Positions 27,896 to 38,252 of a stretch of 64,000 nt of DNA are shown piece after piece. Under the pieces are notes generated by a model. The model was not told the DNA's origin, made no database searches, and was given only the letters and a program-made list of their open reading frames with translations. Source of the stretch: Mycoplasmopsis meleagridis (GTDB lineage: Bacteria > Bacillota_I > Bacilli_A > Mycoplasmatales > Metamycoplasmataceae); contig NZ_LR215042.1 in assembly GCF_900660695.1 (NCBI RefSeq), forward strand, positions 372,001 through 436,000. The letters are read 5' to 3'. A program made the position numbers and the translations under genes. The number at the start of each line of letters is the position of its first letter. Position 1 is the first letter of the stretch.

Positions 27896-28522
27896 ATTCA
27901 AACAAATAAAAGTAAAAAACCTACACCTGAACACATGATTAATGAAAATATTCCATTCGAAAAAGTCTTTGTAATAGGTGAAAATGGTGAAAAAATTGGT
28001 GTTCTTAAAACAAATGAAGCAATTGAAAAAGCTAAAGAAAAAAAATTAGATTTAGTTTTAATAAGTGTCGAACCTAAACCTATTGTTAGAATGCTTGATT
28101 ATGGAAAATTCAAGTATGAACGTAAGAAAAAGGAAAAAGCAGCTAAAGAAAAACAAACTTTTGTGCAAAATCGACAAATAAGATTGACAGCAATGATTGG
28201 TGATAATGATTTAGCTGTTAAAGCTAAAAAAGCCAGAGAATTTTTACTTGATGGCGATAGAATCAAAGTTAGCTTAAAATTTAGAGGCCGTGAATTAACT
28301 CGTAAGGAATTAGGCGAAATAAAATTAAAACAATTCTATGATCTTGTTGCAGATATTGCTGATATAACTAAAGAAGCTTCTTTGGTAAATGAAAGATTTT
28401 TAGATCTTTATTTGCAACCTAACAAAACTAAAATTGCTAAATATAAAAAAGAGAACAACATAGTTGATAAATCAACTGCTAAAAAAGATGTTAAAGTTAA
28501 TCAAGATGATGATTCTAACTAG
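27896..28522 (+). CDS. infC: Translation initiation factor IF-3 (AUU start)
   Basis: Binds the 30S subunit and enforces correct start selection. The family N-terminus MINENIPFEKVFVIGENGEKIGVL and the central linker AKEKQTFVQNRQIRL are clear, as are KFRGRELTR and the C-terminal IF3 domain. No ATG fits a ribosome site at the family start: I chose ATT at 27896-27898, with AGGAG 6 bases upstream at 27885-27889, giving IQTNKSKKPTPEHMINENIPF (209 aa). AUU starts are classical in infC and allow feedback, because IF3 discriminates against them. The ATG at 27935 is internal and lacks a ribosome site. Confidence 0.95.
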   Translation: MQTNKSKKPTPEHMINENIPFEKVFVIGENGEKIGVLKTNEAIEKAKEKKLDLVLISVEPKPIVRMLDYGKFKYERKKKEKAAKEKQTFVQNRQIRLTAMIGDNDLAVKAKKAREFLLDGDRIKVSLKFRGRELTRKELGEIKLKQFYDLVADIADITKEASLVNERFLDLYLQPNKTKIAKYKKENNIVDKSTAKKDVKVNQDDDSN

Positions 28523-28557
28523 AAAAGTCACACTTTACTTCGTAAAGGAGGCAAGAA

Positions 28558-28746
28558 ATGCCAAAAATGAAGACTAAAAGTGCATTAAAAAAACGTATTA
28601 AAGTTACTGGTACAGGAAAAGTTTTACGCGAACAAGCATATCGTTCACATTTAGCCCAAAATAAAACTACTAAACAAAAACGTCACTCACGTAAGAGAGC
28701 TTTGATGCATTCTTCTGATCTTAAAAGATTTAAATACATGTTCTAA
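28558..28746 (+). CDS. rpmI: 50S ribosomal protein L35
   Basis: Small basic ribosomal protein of 62 aa. The family start [21 protein letters not shown] and the later KRHSRKRA are complete. A very strong AAAGGAGG site precedes the ATG. Middle gene of infC-rpmI-rplT, 35 bases after infC. Confidence 0.97.
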   Translation: MPKMKTKSALKKRIKVTGTGKVLREQAYRSHLAQNKTTKQKRHSRKRALMHSSDLKRFKYMF

Positions 28747-28802
28747 TTTACCATATTAAAATTATCCATTTATAAATTTAAAATCAAATACAAGGAGAAA
28801 TA

Positions 28803-29153
28803 ATGAGAGTAAAAGGCGGAACAGTTACAAGAGCTAGACGTAAAAAATGAATAAAATTAGCTAAAGGTTATTTTGGTCACAAATCAATAGGTTACAAAGT
28901 TGCTAAACAAGCTGTAATTAAATCATGAACATATGCATTTAGAGATCGTAAACAAGTAAAGCGTAACTTTAGAAAATTATGAATTGCCCGTATTAATGCT
29001 GCTACTCGTGCTGAAAACTTATCATATTCACAATTTATTAATGGTCTAAAGAAAGCAAATATTACTATTAATCGTAAAATGCTTTCAGAATTAGCTATTA
29101 ATGAACCTAAAGTTTTTTCAGAATTAGTTGCTATTGTTAAAGCAACAAAATAA
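28803..29153 (+). CDS. rplT: 50S ribosomal protein L20
   Basis: RNA-binding protein of 116 aa needed early in 50S assembly. It begins [18 protein letters not shown], where the Trp is TGA, and contains the conserved YFGHKS and YAFRDRK blocks (further TGA-Trp codons between them explain why the frame looks broken under the standard code). AAGGAG lies upstream. It ends the operon just before a terminator. In other bacteria L20 also represses its own operon by binding the leader. Confidence 0.97.
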
Positions 29154-29160
29154 ATATTAA

Positions 29161-29188
29161 AATCAGAAATTAATTCTGATTTTTTTAT
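29161..29188 (+). terminator. Terminator after rplT
   Basis: AATCAGAA (29161-29168) and TTCTGATT (29174-29181) form a stem with a five-base loop, followed by a run of T. It lies 8 bases after the rplT stop. Confidence 0.85.
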
Positions 29189-29279
29189 TAGTTAAATTTC
29201 TTATTTTAATTAATGCAGTATATAAAAAGGCAATTAATAGTTTTTTCATAATCTGCTTTTTTATTAAAATTTTATTATC

Positions 29280-29777
29280 ATGCTTAATAAATTAAAATAC
29301 CAATTTGTAACAGCTTGAAGTAAACCGAAAATTATTTGATTTGTTATTTCAATTGTTATTTCCATTACTATTGCCTTAGCTATTTACTTTAAAGAAATTA
29401 ACTATGTAGATGAAAATGGCAATAAGATTTATCTAAGAAATATTACTTTAGCAGCTGATGCATTATTAGGCTTAGGAATTACTTTAGTTGTCTTTAATCT
29501 CTTAGCTATATTATTCAACTATGGTTTTGGTAGAGAAAGCTTTAGAAGAAGCAAGGAAAGAAAAAAGCAACGTCTTAATTTTGATTTAAATGAAGAAAAG
29601 AAAAAAAATAGTCAATCAATTGAAAGTAAGATAAAAATCAAAAATTTAGAAAAGCAATTAGAGAAATTACAAGAAACTAAAAAAAGTAAAAAAGAACAAA
29701 ATAATATGGTCTTTTTTATCCTAGTATTCTTAGGTTTTTTAAGCATAATTATTGCAATAATTTGTGCTTACAATTAA
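29280..29777 (+). CDS. Small membrane protein, unknown function (DUF3899-like architecture)
   Basis: Protein of 165 aa, begun at the ATG at 29280; TGA codons in TAWSKPKIIWFV are Trp. It has three hydrophobic helices (about residues 18-36, 53-73 and 143-163) and a charged, Lys/Glu-rich coiled-coil-like stretch between the second and third (about 82-140). This layout resembles the small mycoplasma membrane proteins annotated as DUF3899, which I offer only as a possibility. No clear ribosome site is seen. It stands alone between a terminator and a tRNA gene. Confidence 0.65.
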
Positions 29778-29801
29778 TATTATGTTACAATAATGTTAAT
29801 T

Positions 29802-29886
29802 GCCCGAGTGGTGAAATTGGCAGACACGCTAGACTAAGGATCTAGTGGAGCAATCCGTGCAGGTTCAAGTCCTGTCTTGGGCACCA
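29802..29886 (+). tRNA. tRNA-Leu(AAG)
   Basis: Class II tRNA of 85 nt with encoded CCA. Acceptor GCCCGAG/CTTGGGC and a full D arm and T arm are present. The anticodon loop is CTAAGGA between CTAGA and TCTAG, giving AAG, where mycoplasmas usually have UAG. It would read CUU, and other CUN codons if A34 is deaminated to inosine or reads loosely. Confidence 0.88.
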
Positions 29887-29890
29887 TATA

Positions 29891-29918
29891 AAAACGCTAC
29901 TTTAATTAGTAGCGTTTT
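29891..29918. terminator. Bidirectional terminator between tRNA-Leu and aspS
   Basis: Eleven-bp perfect stem AAAACGCTACT/AGTAGCGTTTT with a six-base loop, T-rich on both strands. It serves tRNA-Leu on the plus strand and hisS-aspS on the minus strand. The aspS stop codon lies inside the hairpin. Confidence 0.85.
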
Positions 29919-31621
29919 TCTTTTATTTCTAAAAATAAATCTTTTAACTGTTCATTATCAACAAAACTTGGTGCACTCATTAATATATCCTGACCTTTAG
30001 CATTTTTAGGAAAGGCAATAACTTCTCTTATTGATTCTTCTTTGGTAATAATCATCAAAAGTCTTTCTAAACCTAAACCAATACCGCAATGAGGAGGAAT
30101 GCCATAATCAAAAGCACGCGTAAATCAACCAAATTGAGTTTCTTGTTTATCTTTTGACATGCCAATTAAACTAAACATTTTTTCTTGCGTCTTTTTGTCA
30201 AAAATTCTTGCTGAACCCGAACCTAATTCAAAACCATTTAAAACAATATCATACGATTTAGCTCTAATTTTATCCATAGATAAATTATCTAATTCATCTA
30301 ATTGATGATTAAATTGAGTGAAAGGATGATGCGCTGCAACTCATTTTTCGTTTTCTTCATCATATTCAAACATTGGTCAATTGACTATTCATGAAAAATG
30401 ATATTCATTTTCATTTGCATATTTAAACTTATCATTCAAACTTACTCTAACTGCTCCTAAAGCTTTGGAAGCATTTTCATAACTATTTGCCACAATAAAA
30501 TATGAACCATCTTTATTGTTATTATTTGCTATTAATTTCAAAACTTCACTTTTTACTTTATTAGCGAAATTAGTATGAATAATTTCGCCTTTTTCTACAA
30601 CAAAATAGAATAATATGTTAGCCTTATTTTTTAGAGCAATTTCTTCTAATTCTTTAAAATCTTTTTTAGTTATTAAACTATCGACAAATAATAGTCTTTT
30701 ATGCGAAGCTTGTTGAATAATTTTGAAATCGCTATTAGCACAAAAATCATTAATATCTTTAATCTTATAACCGTATCTAAAATCTGGCTTATCAGTTCCA
30801 TAATCTCTTAAACAGTCAAAATAGTCATATCTAGGTCAATTATTTTTTAAAATTTCTATTCCTAATGACTTAAAAGCATAATAAAACATTTCTTCAATTA
30901 ATTTTTGAAAATGTTCTACTTTCATGAAAGAAACTTCAATATCTAATTGCATAAATTCAGGTTGTCTATCTTTTCTTCCATCTTCATCTCTAAAACACTT
31001 AGCAAATTGATAGTATTTTTCAAGACCTGAAATCATTAATAGTTGTTTGAATAATTGTGGACTTTGTGGCAGAGCTCAAAATTCACCTTTATTTCTCGTT
31101 GCTACTAAATAATCCCTTGCTCCTTCGGGTGTACTTTTAGCTAAAATAGGAGTTTCAACATGAATAAAGCCTTGATCAAAAAGATAATTATTTATGCTAT
31201 GAAAAAGTTTATTTCGAATAAGAAGATTATTAAGCATTTTAGGTCTTCTTAAATCTAAAAATCTATTTTTTAATCTTATTTCTTCTTTAACTTCAATATC
31301 ATCTCTAATTGCAAAAGGTAATTCTTCCAAAGCTTGTGAAAAAATTTCATAATCTTCTACTTTAATTTCAATTTCGCCTGATTTGATATTAGGATTAATT
31401 GCTTTTCTTCTAACTACTTTTCCATAAATTTGCATAACACTTTCTTTGTTAATTTTCAAATCTTTTTCAAAAACACATTGTATTATGCCGCTTCTATCTC
31501 TTAGATCAATAAAAGTAAGTTCACCAAATCTTCTTTTATTTGCAACTCAACCATGGACAAATACTTTTTTGCCTTCATAACTTAAATTAATTTCGCTATT
31601 ATTAATTTCTTTGCTTACCAT
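29906..31621 (-). CDS. aspS: Aspartyl-tRNA synthetase
   Basis: Charges tRNA-Asp (class II synthetase, 571 aa). The N-terminal anticodon-binding OB domain begins [20 protein letters not shown] and contains [15 protein letters not shown]. Class II motif 1 ([12 protein letters not shown]...FIHVETPIL) and motif 2 ([14 protein letters not shown]) are visible; motif 3 follows in the C-terminal part, near the GIGLGLERL-type sequence. Start at 31621 chosen because ATG overlaps the hisS stop as TAATG. The stop codon lies within the downstream terminator. Confidence 0.96.
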
Positions 31622-32940
31622 TATTCATCCTCTTCTATTACTAGATTATTTAACTGTTCTATATCAGTAGCTAAAAATTCCAATAAATCTGCATAACCAT
31701 CAACTGTATAAGCGAATTTGATTTTTTCTTGAGTAGTTAAATTTTTCACAGTGTAAATTTTACCTTCATCAAAAGGATCATTGAAAATAACGTATTTTGC
31801 GCCTAATTTGCTAGCTTTATCAAAAATTTTTTTGCTCTTTAAAATTTCTTTGCTAAATTCGCTAACTATTTCATATTTTCTCAATTCGTTAGTTAAAGAG
31901 AATAAATTATTTAAATTTTCTTCATCGCTTGCCGCTATATAAACATCTATTTTTTCATCTAATTTATCTATAAAATAGCTATATTCATTCATTTCTTCTA
32001 TGATTAAATCAGCACATCTATCAACCCCAAAGCCTCAACCACAAGCTGAAATATTAGGCCCACCTAATTCGCTAATAAGATTGGAATATCTTCCGCCTCC
32101 TATTAATGTTGACTGTGCACCTTTTTTATTAGAATTAGCAACAAATTCAAAAACTATTTGATCATAGTAATCTAATCCTCTTACAAGAGTAAAATCTTCT
32201 TGAAAAGTAACATGATTTTTCTTTAAAATCATCTTAAAAGTTTCATAATAAGATTTTGATTCAGCATTTAAATAACTGTTAATTTTAGGAGCTTTTTTAA
32301 CAAAATCTTTTTTATTATCCTCTTTATCATCAAGAATTCTTAAAACATTATTTTCTAATCTTTCTCTACTTAAAGATGATAATTGTTCTCTATAGTTTAA
32401 TAAATATTCCTTAAGTTTTTCTTGATAAATTAATCTTGAGTTTAAATCGCCTAAAGAATTAATTTTTAGTGTATAAGAAATTTCTAAACTATCCAAAATA
32501 TCTTTGGCTAAAAGAATTATTTCAGCATCATTATATGGATTGGCTTCACTTAAAAATTCAACTCCAGCTTGGTTAAATTGTCTATATCTACCTTTTTGCG
32601 GTTGTTCATATCTAAACATAGGACCAAAATAAGCAAATTTATTGCTTTTAAAATGCGAATATCATTTTTCTTCAACAAGCGCTCTAACAAATCCGGCTGT
32701 TCCTTCCGGTCTTAAAGCAACTAGGCGATCACCTTTATCTTTAAATTCATACATTTCTTTTTTAACAATTTCACTGCCAGCTACACTTCTTTTATAGAGC
32801 TGTGCTTGTTCAATAATTGGAGTATCAATTCAGTTAAAATTATAGGCTCTAGCTTTGTCTAAAAATTCTCTGCGAATCATTTCAATTAATTTGGCTTCTC
32901 TAGGATTCAAATCTCTTGTTCCTTTAATTTTGTTAATCAT
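31621..32940 (-). CDS. hisS: Histidyl-tRNA synthetase
   Basis: Charges tRNA-His (class II, 439 aa). [16 protein letters not shown] is the family start; motif 2 region [13 protein letters not shown] and [16 protein letters not shown], the His-A-type block [14 protein letters not shown], and GGGRYSNLI are clear. The C-terminal anticodon-binding domain (about residues 317-439) is less conserved. AAAGGAGT precedes the ATG. It forms an operon with aspS through a one-base TAATG overlap. Confidence 0.96.
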
Positions 32941-32984
32941 AATACTCCTTTAATATAGATATCAATATTATATTTTACATAAAG

Positions 32985-33024
32985 TTTTTTATACTCAAGA
33001 GTATAAAAAAAGGTCGTAAAGACC
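32985..33024 (-). terminator. Terminator after degV
   Basis: On the minus strand GGTCTTTACGACC (33012-33024) is followed by a run of seven T, directly after the degV stop. A second 12-bp repeat with A/T arms (32985-32996 with 32999-33010) follows and may form an alternative hairpin upstream of hisS. Confidence 0.75.
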
Positions 33025-33025
33025 A

Positions 33026-33892
33026 TTATTTAATTTTTGGCATTATACTTACAGCAACTGCATCAGGACCAGTATGAACAGCAATAACAGAAGTATTGAC
33101 TCTAACAGAGTTAAAAGTTAGTTTATTTTCTTTAAAAATTCTAATTACATCATTATTAACTTCTTCATTAATTCCACTTACAAAATTAATATGAAATTTT
33201 TCTAGAAGTGAAAATGGTTTATGATCTTTGACTTTATCTAAAAGTTTAGAAATAATTTGAGTAGTTGCCCCTTTATAACCTCTTGCAATACCTGCGGGAG
33301 AATTTTCATTTAAATGAAATCTAATAAAAGGTAATAATTTCATTTTTGAAACAGATTTTAAGACAAATTTTTTTAAATTCGAAATTCTTCCCCCGTTAAT
33401 TAAATATTTTAAATCGAAAGGAATAATATAAGTTTCAGTATCTTTTTGTATTAATGCTAATTTCTTTTTTATGTCGTTTATTGTTAAACCTTTTTCTATG
33501 GCGTTTTTAATATATTCAATTACATACAAAAATTGATCAGCAACAAAACGGTTAGGAATAATAATAAAATTTTTATATTCACTTGTAAAATTATTTGCAG
33601 CTGACATTGCCCCTGATAAAGTTTCACTTATTGGTAAATAAATTACCATGTCATATTCTTCACACATTGAGCTAATGACATTTTCCATAATTTCTAAACT
33701 TGGTAGAGAAGTTTGAACTTTATTTCCTTGTGCAATCAATTTTAAAAGTGTGTCTTTGTTTAAATCTACTCCGTCATGATAAATTTTATTATCAATATCT
33801 ACACGAAAAGGAAAATAACCATAACCTAATTTATTTGCCTCTTCTTGTGTTAAACATGAAAAAGAATCTAGAATGAATCCTACTTTTTTCAT
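33026..33892 (-). CDS. DegV family fatty-acid-binding protein
   Basis: Protein of 288 aa, typical of the family, which binds a fatty acid and in Firmicutes (FakB) presents it to a fatty-acid kinase for phosphorylation. The start MKKVGFILDSFSCLT is a variant of the usual D(S/T)xxxL pattern; VQTSLPS at about residues 58-64, LPISETLSGAMSAA (about 85-98) and LKYLINGGRISNLK (about 161-174) are family blocks. AAAGGAGG precedes the ATG. Last gene of the asnS-to-degV run. Which fatty acid it binds cannot be told. Confidence 0.9.
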   Translation of the reverse strand: MKKVGFILDSFSCLTQEEANKLGYGYFPFRVDIDNKIYHDGVDLNKDTLLKLIAQGNKVQTSLPSLEIMENVISSMCEEYDMVIYLPISETLSGAMSAANNFTSEYKNFIIIPNRFVADQFLYVIEYIKNAIEKGLTINDIKKKLALIQKDTETYIIPFDLKYLINGGRISNLKKFVLKSVSKMKLLPFIRFHLNENSPAGIARGYKGATTQIISKLLDKVKDHKPFSLLEKFHINFVSGINEEVNNDVIRIFKENKLTFNSVRVNTSVIAVHTGPDAVAVSIMPKIK

Positions 33893-33902
33893 ATTACCTC
33901 CT

Positions 33903-35408
33903 TTAAAGATTTAATAAATATCTTATATTTAATTTATTAAAATATTTTATATTAATTTCATCGCTTAAATTAAGATAAATTATTTTGACATTATTGCCTA
34001 ATTGCATTTCCAAATTTTTGATTTTTAAATATGTTTCGTTAAAATCATCAATTTTATTTGTTAATTGACTAGTTAAAACAATATTTTTAATCTTTTTAAC
34101 CTGAATAAATTTAATTAAATCAGGAGTAATATTTTTAACAAATAAGCCTATTTCATGGTTATTTTGGTCATTTAAGAGAATTTTTTCTATCACATTTAAA
34201 TCTAAATTGTCATCTAAAGAATCAATGTAAATTTTGCCATTATGTTTTGAAAATAAATTTCAATTATTTAGTGCATTATATTGAGTTAGAACTAAAGAAA
34301 TTTTTTCGCTATTATTTTCTACAATATATTTGTTAAAAATATTATTTTCTAAATTTTTGTAGAAATTTATATTTTTTATTTGCTTAAATTGTTCTTGTTC
34401 AATTCCATTAATGTTCAAGGTAATAAATTTTTCAATATTTTTTTCTTTTAAATGGTCATAAAGATAATTTTTTTGTTCGATAAAATCTAAATATTCAAGC
34501 TTCTTAGTAAAAATATCTAAAGCTTCGTTAAATTTGTTAAATTCCAAATCTTCAATATAACTATTAAAATTATTAGTTTTATTACTTGCATAAAATTTAA
34601 TTTTATTGGTTATTAAAGTATTTGATCTTTCGCTATTATTAACTATTTGAAACCCAAAGTCTTTAAAATATTTTTTGATGATAAACAAATGAGAACTCTT
34701 TTTAAAAGTAAGAAAAAAATTGTTTTTGAATTTATTAACTTCATTCATATTTTTAAATTTTTTTGCTACAGTTAAAATTCCTTCTATATAAAAAAATTTC
34801 AAAGTTTTTTCTTCTAATTTAAAAATGTTTAACAAAGCAGTAATTAAATTTTCATTTATACCTTGAATATAGGTTAATTCATTAACTTGTAAATTGATTA
34901 AAAATCAAAAATTATTATCACTTAGTTGGTTATAATTTTCGCTAACTACGTAACTATTTAAAGTATTTTTAAAATTCTTTTTCCAGTATAAAATTGCTCA
35001 ATAATTTTTTTCTTCTTCATTAGGAAAAATATTTAATTCACAACTATAAGTTTTATTTTTTTCTTTATGTAAATACTTAATGTTTAATTCATTTTTGGAA
35101 AGCAAGTTTAAATATTTAGAAATTTTTTCTTTAGTATCAACATCAAAGAGATTAAAAAATTTTTCAATGTCATAATATTCATTGTTATTTAACGAATTAT
35201 TTTTATTAAAATCATAATGTTTTATTCCACTAATTTTTTTAGAGCTTGATCTTATGACAGTTTTTTGAATGTTATTAATTTTATAAATTATTAAGCCTCT
35301 GGAATGAAATTTTTTAAAAAAGAAAAATAAAGCAACTAATGTTACTAATAAAACTAAAATTAAGGCAAAAATGACAAAAATAGTATCTATAAGATTAGTA
35401 AATATCAT
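33903..35408 (-). CDS. Membrane-anchored protein of unknown function
   Basis: Unrecognised 501-aa protein. One strong transmembrane helix at the N-terminus (about residues 8-31, IFVIFALILVLLVTLVALFFFF) is followed by a hydrophilic Lys/Asn-rich body with alternating helix and strand character. TGA-Trp codons at 34260 and 34998 make it look like three pieces under the standard code. The ATG overlaps the pcrA stop as TAATG, and degV follows 10 bases downstream. I see no catalytic motif. Confidence 0.75.
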
Positions 35409-37591
35409 TATTTAAGCAACCTAATTGAGGAATGATTTTTATTAAGTGTTTTTATATTATTTTTGCCAATAAATTGCACTACTATAGAATCATTATTGAC
35501 TTCTAAAACAGTTCCTTCACCAAAAGAAGTGTGACTAATAACATCACCTACAATAATGTTTTTATTTAATTCTTTAATATTATTTTCATCTTCTAATTCG
35601 GCAAAATCTAAATATGTTTTATCATTTTGTAAAATTTTATTTTCAATATTAATATTCATTTCCTTTAAAAATCTAGAAGGAGTTTTATCAATTAATTTAT
35701 CTCCATAATAGCCTCTACTATCACTTATGAAAAGTCTTTCTTTAGCTCTAGTAATAGCAACATATGCTAATCTTCTTTCTTCTTCAAGAGCATCTTCATT
35801 ACCATATTTAGCTCTTCTGTGAGGAAAAATTTGATCATTCATTCCTACTAAAAAAACATTTTCGAATTCTAAACCTTTAGCAGAATGCACAGTCATTAAA
35901 GTTACATAATTAGAACCACTATCTAATTCATCTCCAGCTGAATATAAAGAAATTTCTTCTAAATACTCCTTAATTCCTTTATCAGGATGTTCTTTTTCTC
36001 ATGTTTTAATCGAATTTAATAATTCTCTAATATTTTCTTCGCCCGCTTGTCTTAAAGTAGGATCATTTTTGATGTAAGTTAAATAATTAACTTCTTTTAA
36101 TAAAGAATTAAGAGTATCGTATATTGAATATTTACTTAAGGCTTTGTGATGTTTTCTTATCGAATTAAGAAAACTAATAATGTTAGCTAAAACACTTTTG
36201 GTAACTGGTAATTCTTTATAGTGGTCAACTAAAGTATTGTATAAAGATTTATTTTTACTATTAGCAAAATTAAGTAATTTAGTTAATGTTGCATCGCCAA
36301 TTTTACGAGTTGGTGTATTAATTATTCTAGTTAAAGAAATATCACTAAAATCATAAATTATTCTTAAATAACTTAGAGAGTCTTTAATTTCTTTTCTTTG
36401 AAAAAATTTTTGCCCATTATAGATTTTATAATTGATATTTTCTCTAATTAATTCTTCTTCAAAGGGTCTAGAATAATAGTTTGAACGATAAAAAATAGCG
36501 ATATTTTTAAGTTGAATTTTATTTTTCTTTAACTCATTAATTTTCTGTACTGCTCATCTAGCTTCTGCTTCTGGACTAAAAGCGTGAAAAAATTCTATGT
36601 CTTCACCAATTTTATTTTCTGTTATTAAATCTTTATCGAAGCGATTTTTATTAAAGTGAATTAATTTATTGGCCGCATCTAAAATTTTAGTAGTTGAACG
36701 ATAATTATTTTTTAATATTACTGTTTTAGTATTAGGAAAATCTTTATCGAAATTTAAAATCAAACTAACATCAGCTCCTCTTCAAGAATAAATTGTTTGA
36801 TCAGGATCACCAACAATTGTTAAATGAGCTTTGCCGCTAGCTAAATATTTTACTATTTCATACTGCAATTTAGAAGTGTCTTGAAATTCATCAATTAAAA
36901 TATAAGAATATTTATTTGCCCATTTTTTAGTAATATCAGGAAAATTTTTAAATAATTCATTAACTTTTAAAATTAAATCGTCTAAGTCAAAACAATTTTT
37001 ATTTTTTAGAGTTTCATTATATTCTTCAAACATTTTGCCAATTAGTTTATGTGATTTTAAAACTTCAGGATCTTTTTCATTTTCATCTAAATGTCTAGCT
37101 AATTCATCGCCTGTATAATTATAATTTTTAGCTAGAGAAAAAACGTTCATTAAATGACTAAATTTAATATCTTGCGTTGAAAAATCATGTAATTTGTAAA
37201 GTGAATCCAAAATAACTTTTTTATCTGCATCATCAATTATTTGAAAATTATTATTAAAACCTAAATTTTGTGCTTCTAAACGTAAAATTTTGGCACATAA
37301 AGCATGAAAAGTAGAAATTTCAGCTCTCAATTTAATATTACTACTAGTATATTGAGTTACTCTTTCATTCATTTCATTTGCTGCTTTATTAGTAAAAGTT
37401 AAAGCTAAAATTTCATTTGGAGCTATGCCTAAAATATTAATTAAATAAGCTATTTTTCGAGTCAAAACTCGTGTTTTGCCACTTCCTGCGCCCGCGATAA
37501 TACGTAAGGGATTATCAAAATAATTAAGAGCTTCAAGTTGATCAGCATTTAAATCTTTTAAAATCTTATCTTTTTTGAAATTAAGCATCAT
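35408..37591 (-). CDS. pcrA: ATP-dependent DNA helicase, PcrA/UvrD family
   Basis: Superfamily 1 3'-5' helicase for repair and replication, 727 aa. Motifs in order: LNADQLEALNY, Walker A AGAGSGKT (about residues 34-41), LTFTNKAANEM, Walker B DEFQDTSKLQ, GDPDQTIYSW, LKNNYRST, VHSAKGLEFENVFLVG and VAITRAKERL. The start is ATG at 37591 (or the adjacent ATG at 37588), as AAGGAG lies 4 bases before the first; an upstream in-frame ATG at 37633 lacks a site. It overlaps the end of the RDD gene by 11 bases and joins the next gene by TAATG. Confidence 0.96.
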
Positions 37592-38252
37592 TTTTCTCCT
37601 TAAAAAAATAAACAATCTTTTCGTTTTTAGCACGATAAGGTATCAACTTAATATCCTTTTGCAAATTAGCGTCTTGAATATGTTTCATATAAACAATTCT
37701 AGTGCCGCTTACGTAATCTAAAATTGCTATTCTATTTCTCTTGACTAAAATAGATATGTAATTAAATGAAAATAAAAGAATAAAAAAAGAAATAATTGTA
37801 GTTAAAATCTTGTAAGCTATTAAAAATCTAGGATTAGAATTTTCAGCAACTTTTTCTAAAGAAATAGAATTTTTAAAATTATTAAAATCACTAGGATAAA
37901 TTAAACAAACAAAAACAAAACAAATAAATATTCAGAAAAAAGAACTAAAAACAGCTTTTTTTAAAACTATTTTATAAATAGGTAAATATTTATTTTTTTC
38001 TAATGATAAATATTGCAATCTTAAAATCAAATAACCTATAGTTCTAGCGTTTAAAAATAGGGGAATAAGTATAAAAAAGATAATGCTAGTTAATATACTT
38101 AATGCTATAAAAACATATATTCCTATCACCAAATTTTTGCCCATAATAACTAAAAAAAGATATTGGCAAATGACGAAAAAAAAGAAAATAATTAAATCAA
38201 TTATATTAGCCAAAAAACGCATTCAAAAATTTACATTTTTATGTAAGATCAT
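37581..38252 (-). CDS. RDD family membrane protein
   Basis: Membrane protein of 223 aa. The sequence NFWMRFLANIIDLIIFFF near the N-terminus contains the Arg and Asp that name the RDD family, followed by at least three more hydrophobic helices and the ARTIGYLILRLQ block. Function of the family is poorly known; some members are proposed exporters or sodium/proton antiporters. Start at 38252 chosen since it overlaps the previous stop as TAATG and includes the family's NFW residues; 38222 would lose them. The end overlaps the pcrA ribosome site. Confidence 0.85.

Noticed and set aside
33903-35408. Apparent split genes at in-frame TGA codons (here and in most genes)
   Set aside because: TGA falls at conserved Trp positions in known proteins (L20, PepC, HisRS, OTC), so it is Trp and the genes are whole.
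37592-37633. Upstream ATG for pcrA adding 14 residues
   Set aside because: No ribosome site there; AAGGAG precedes the later ATG pair, and the extra residues are not family-like.
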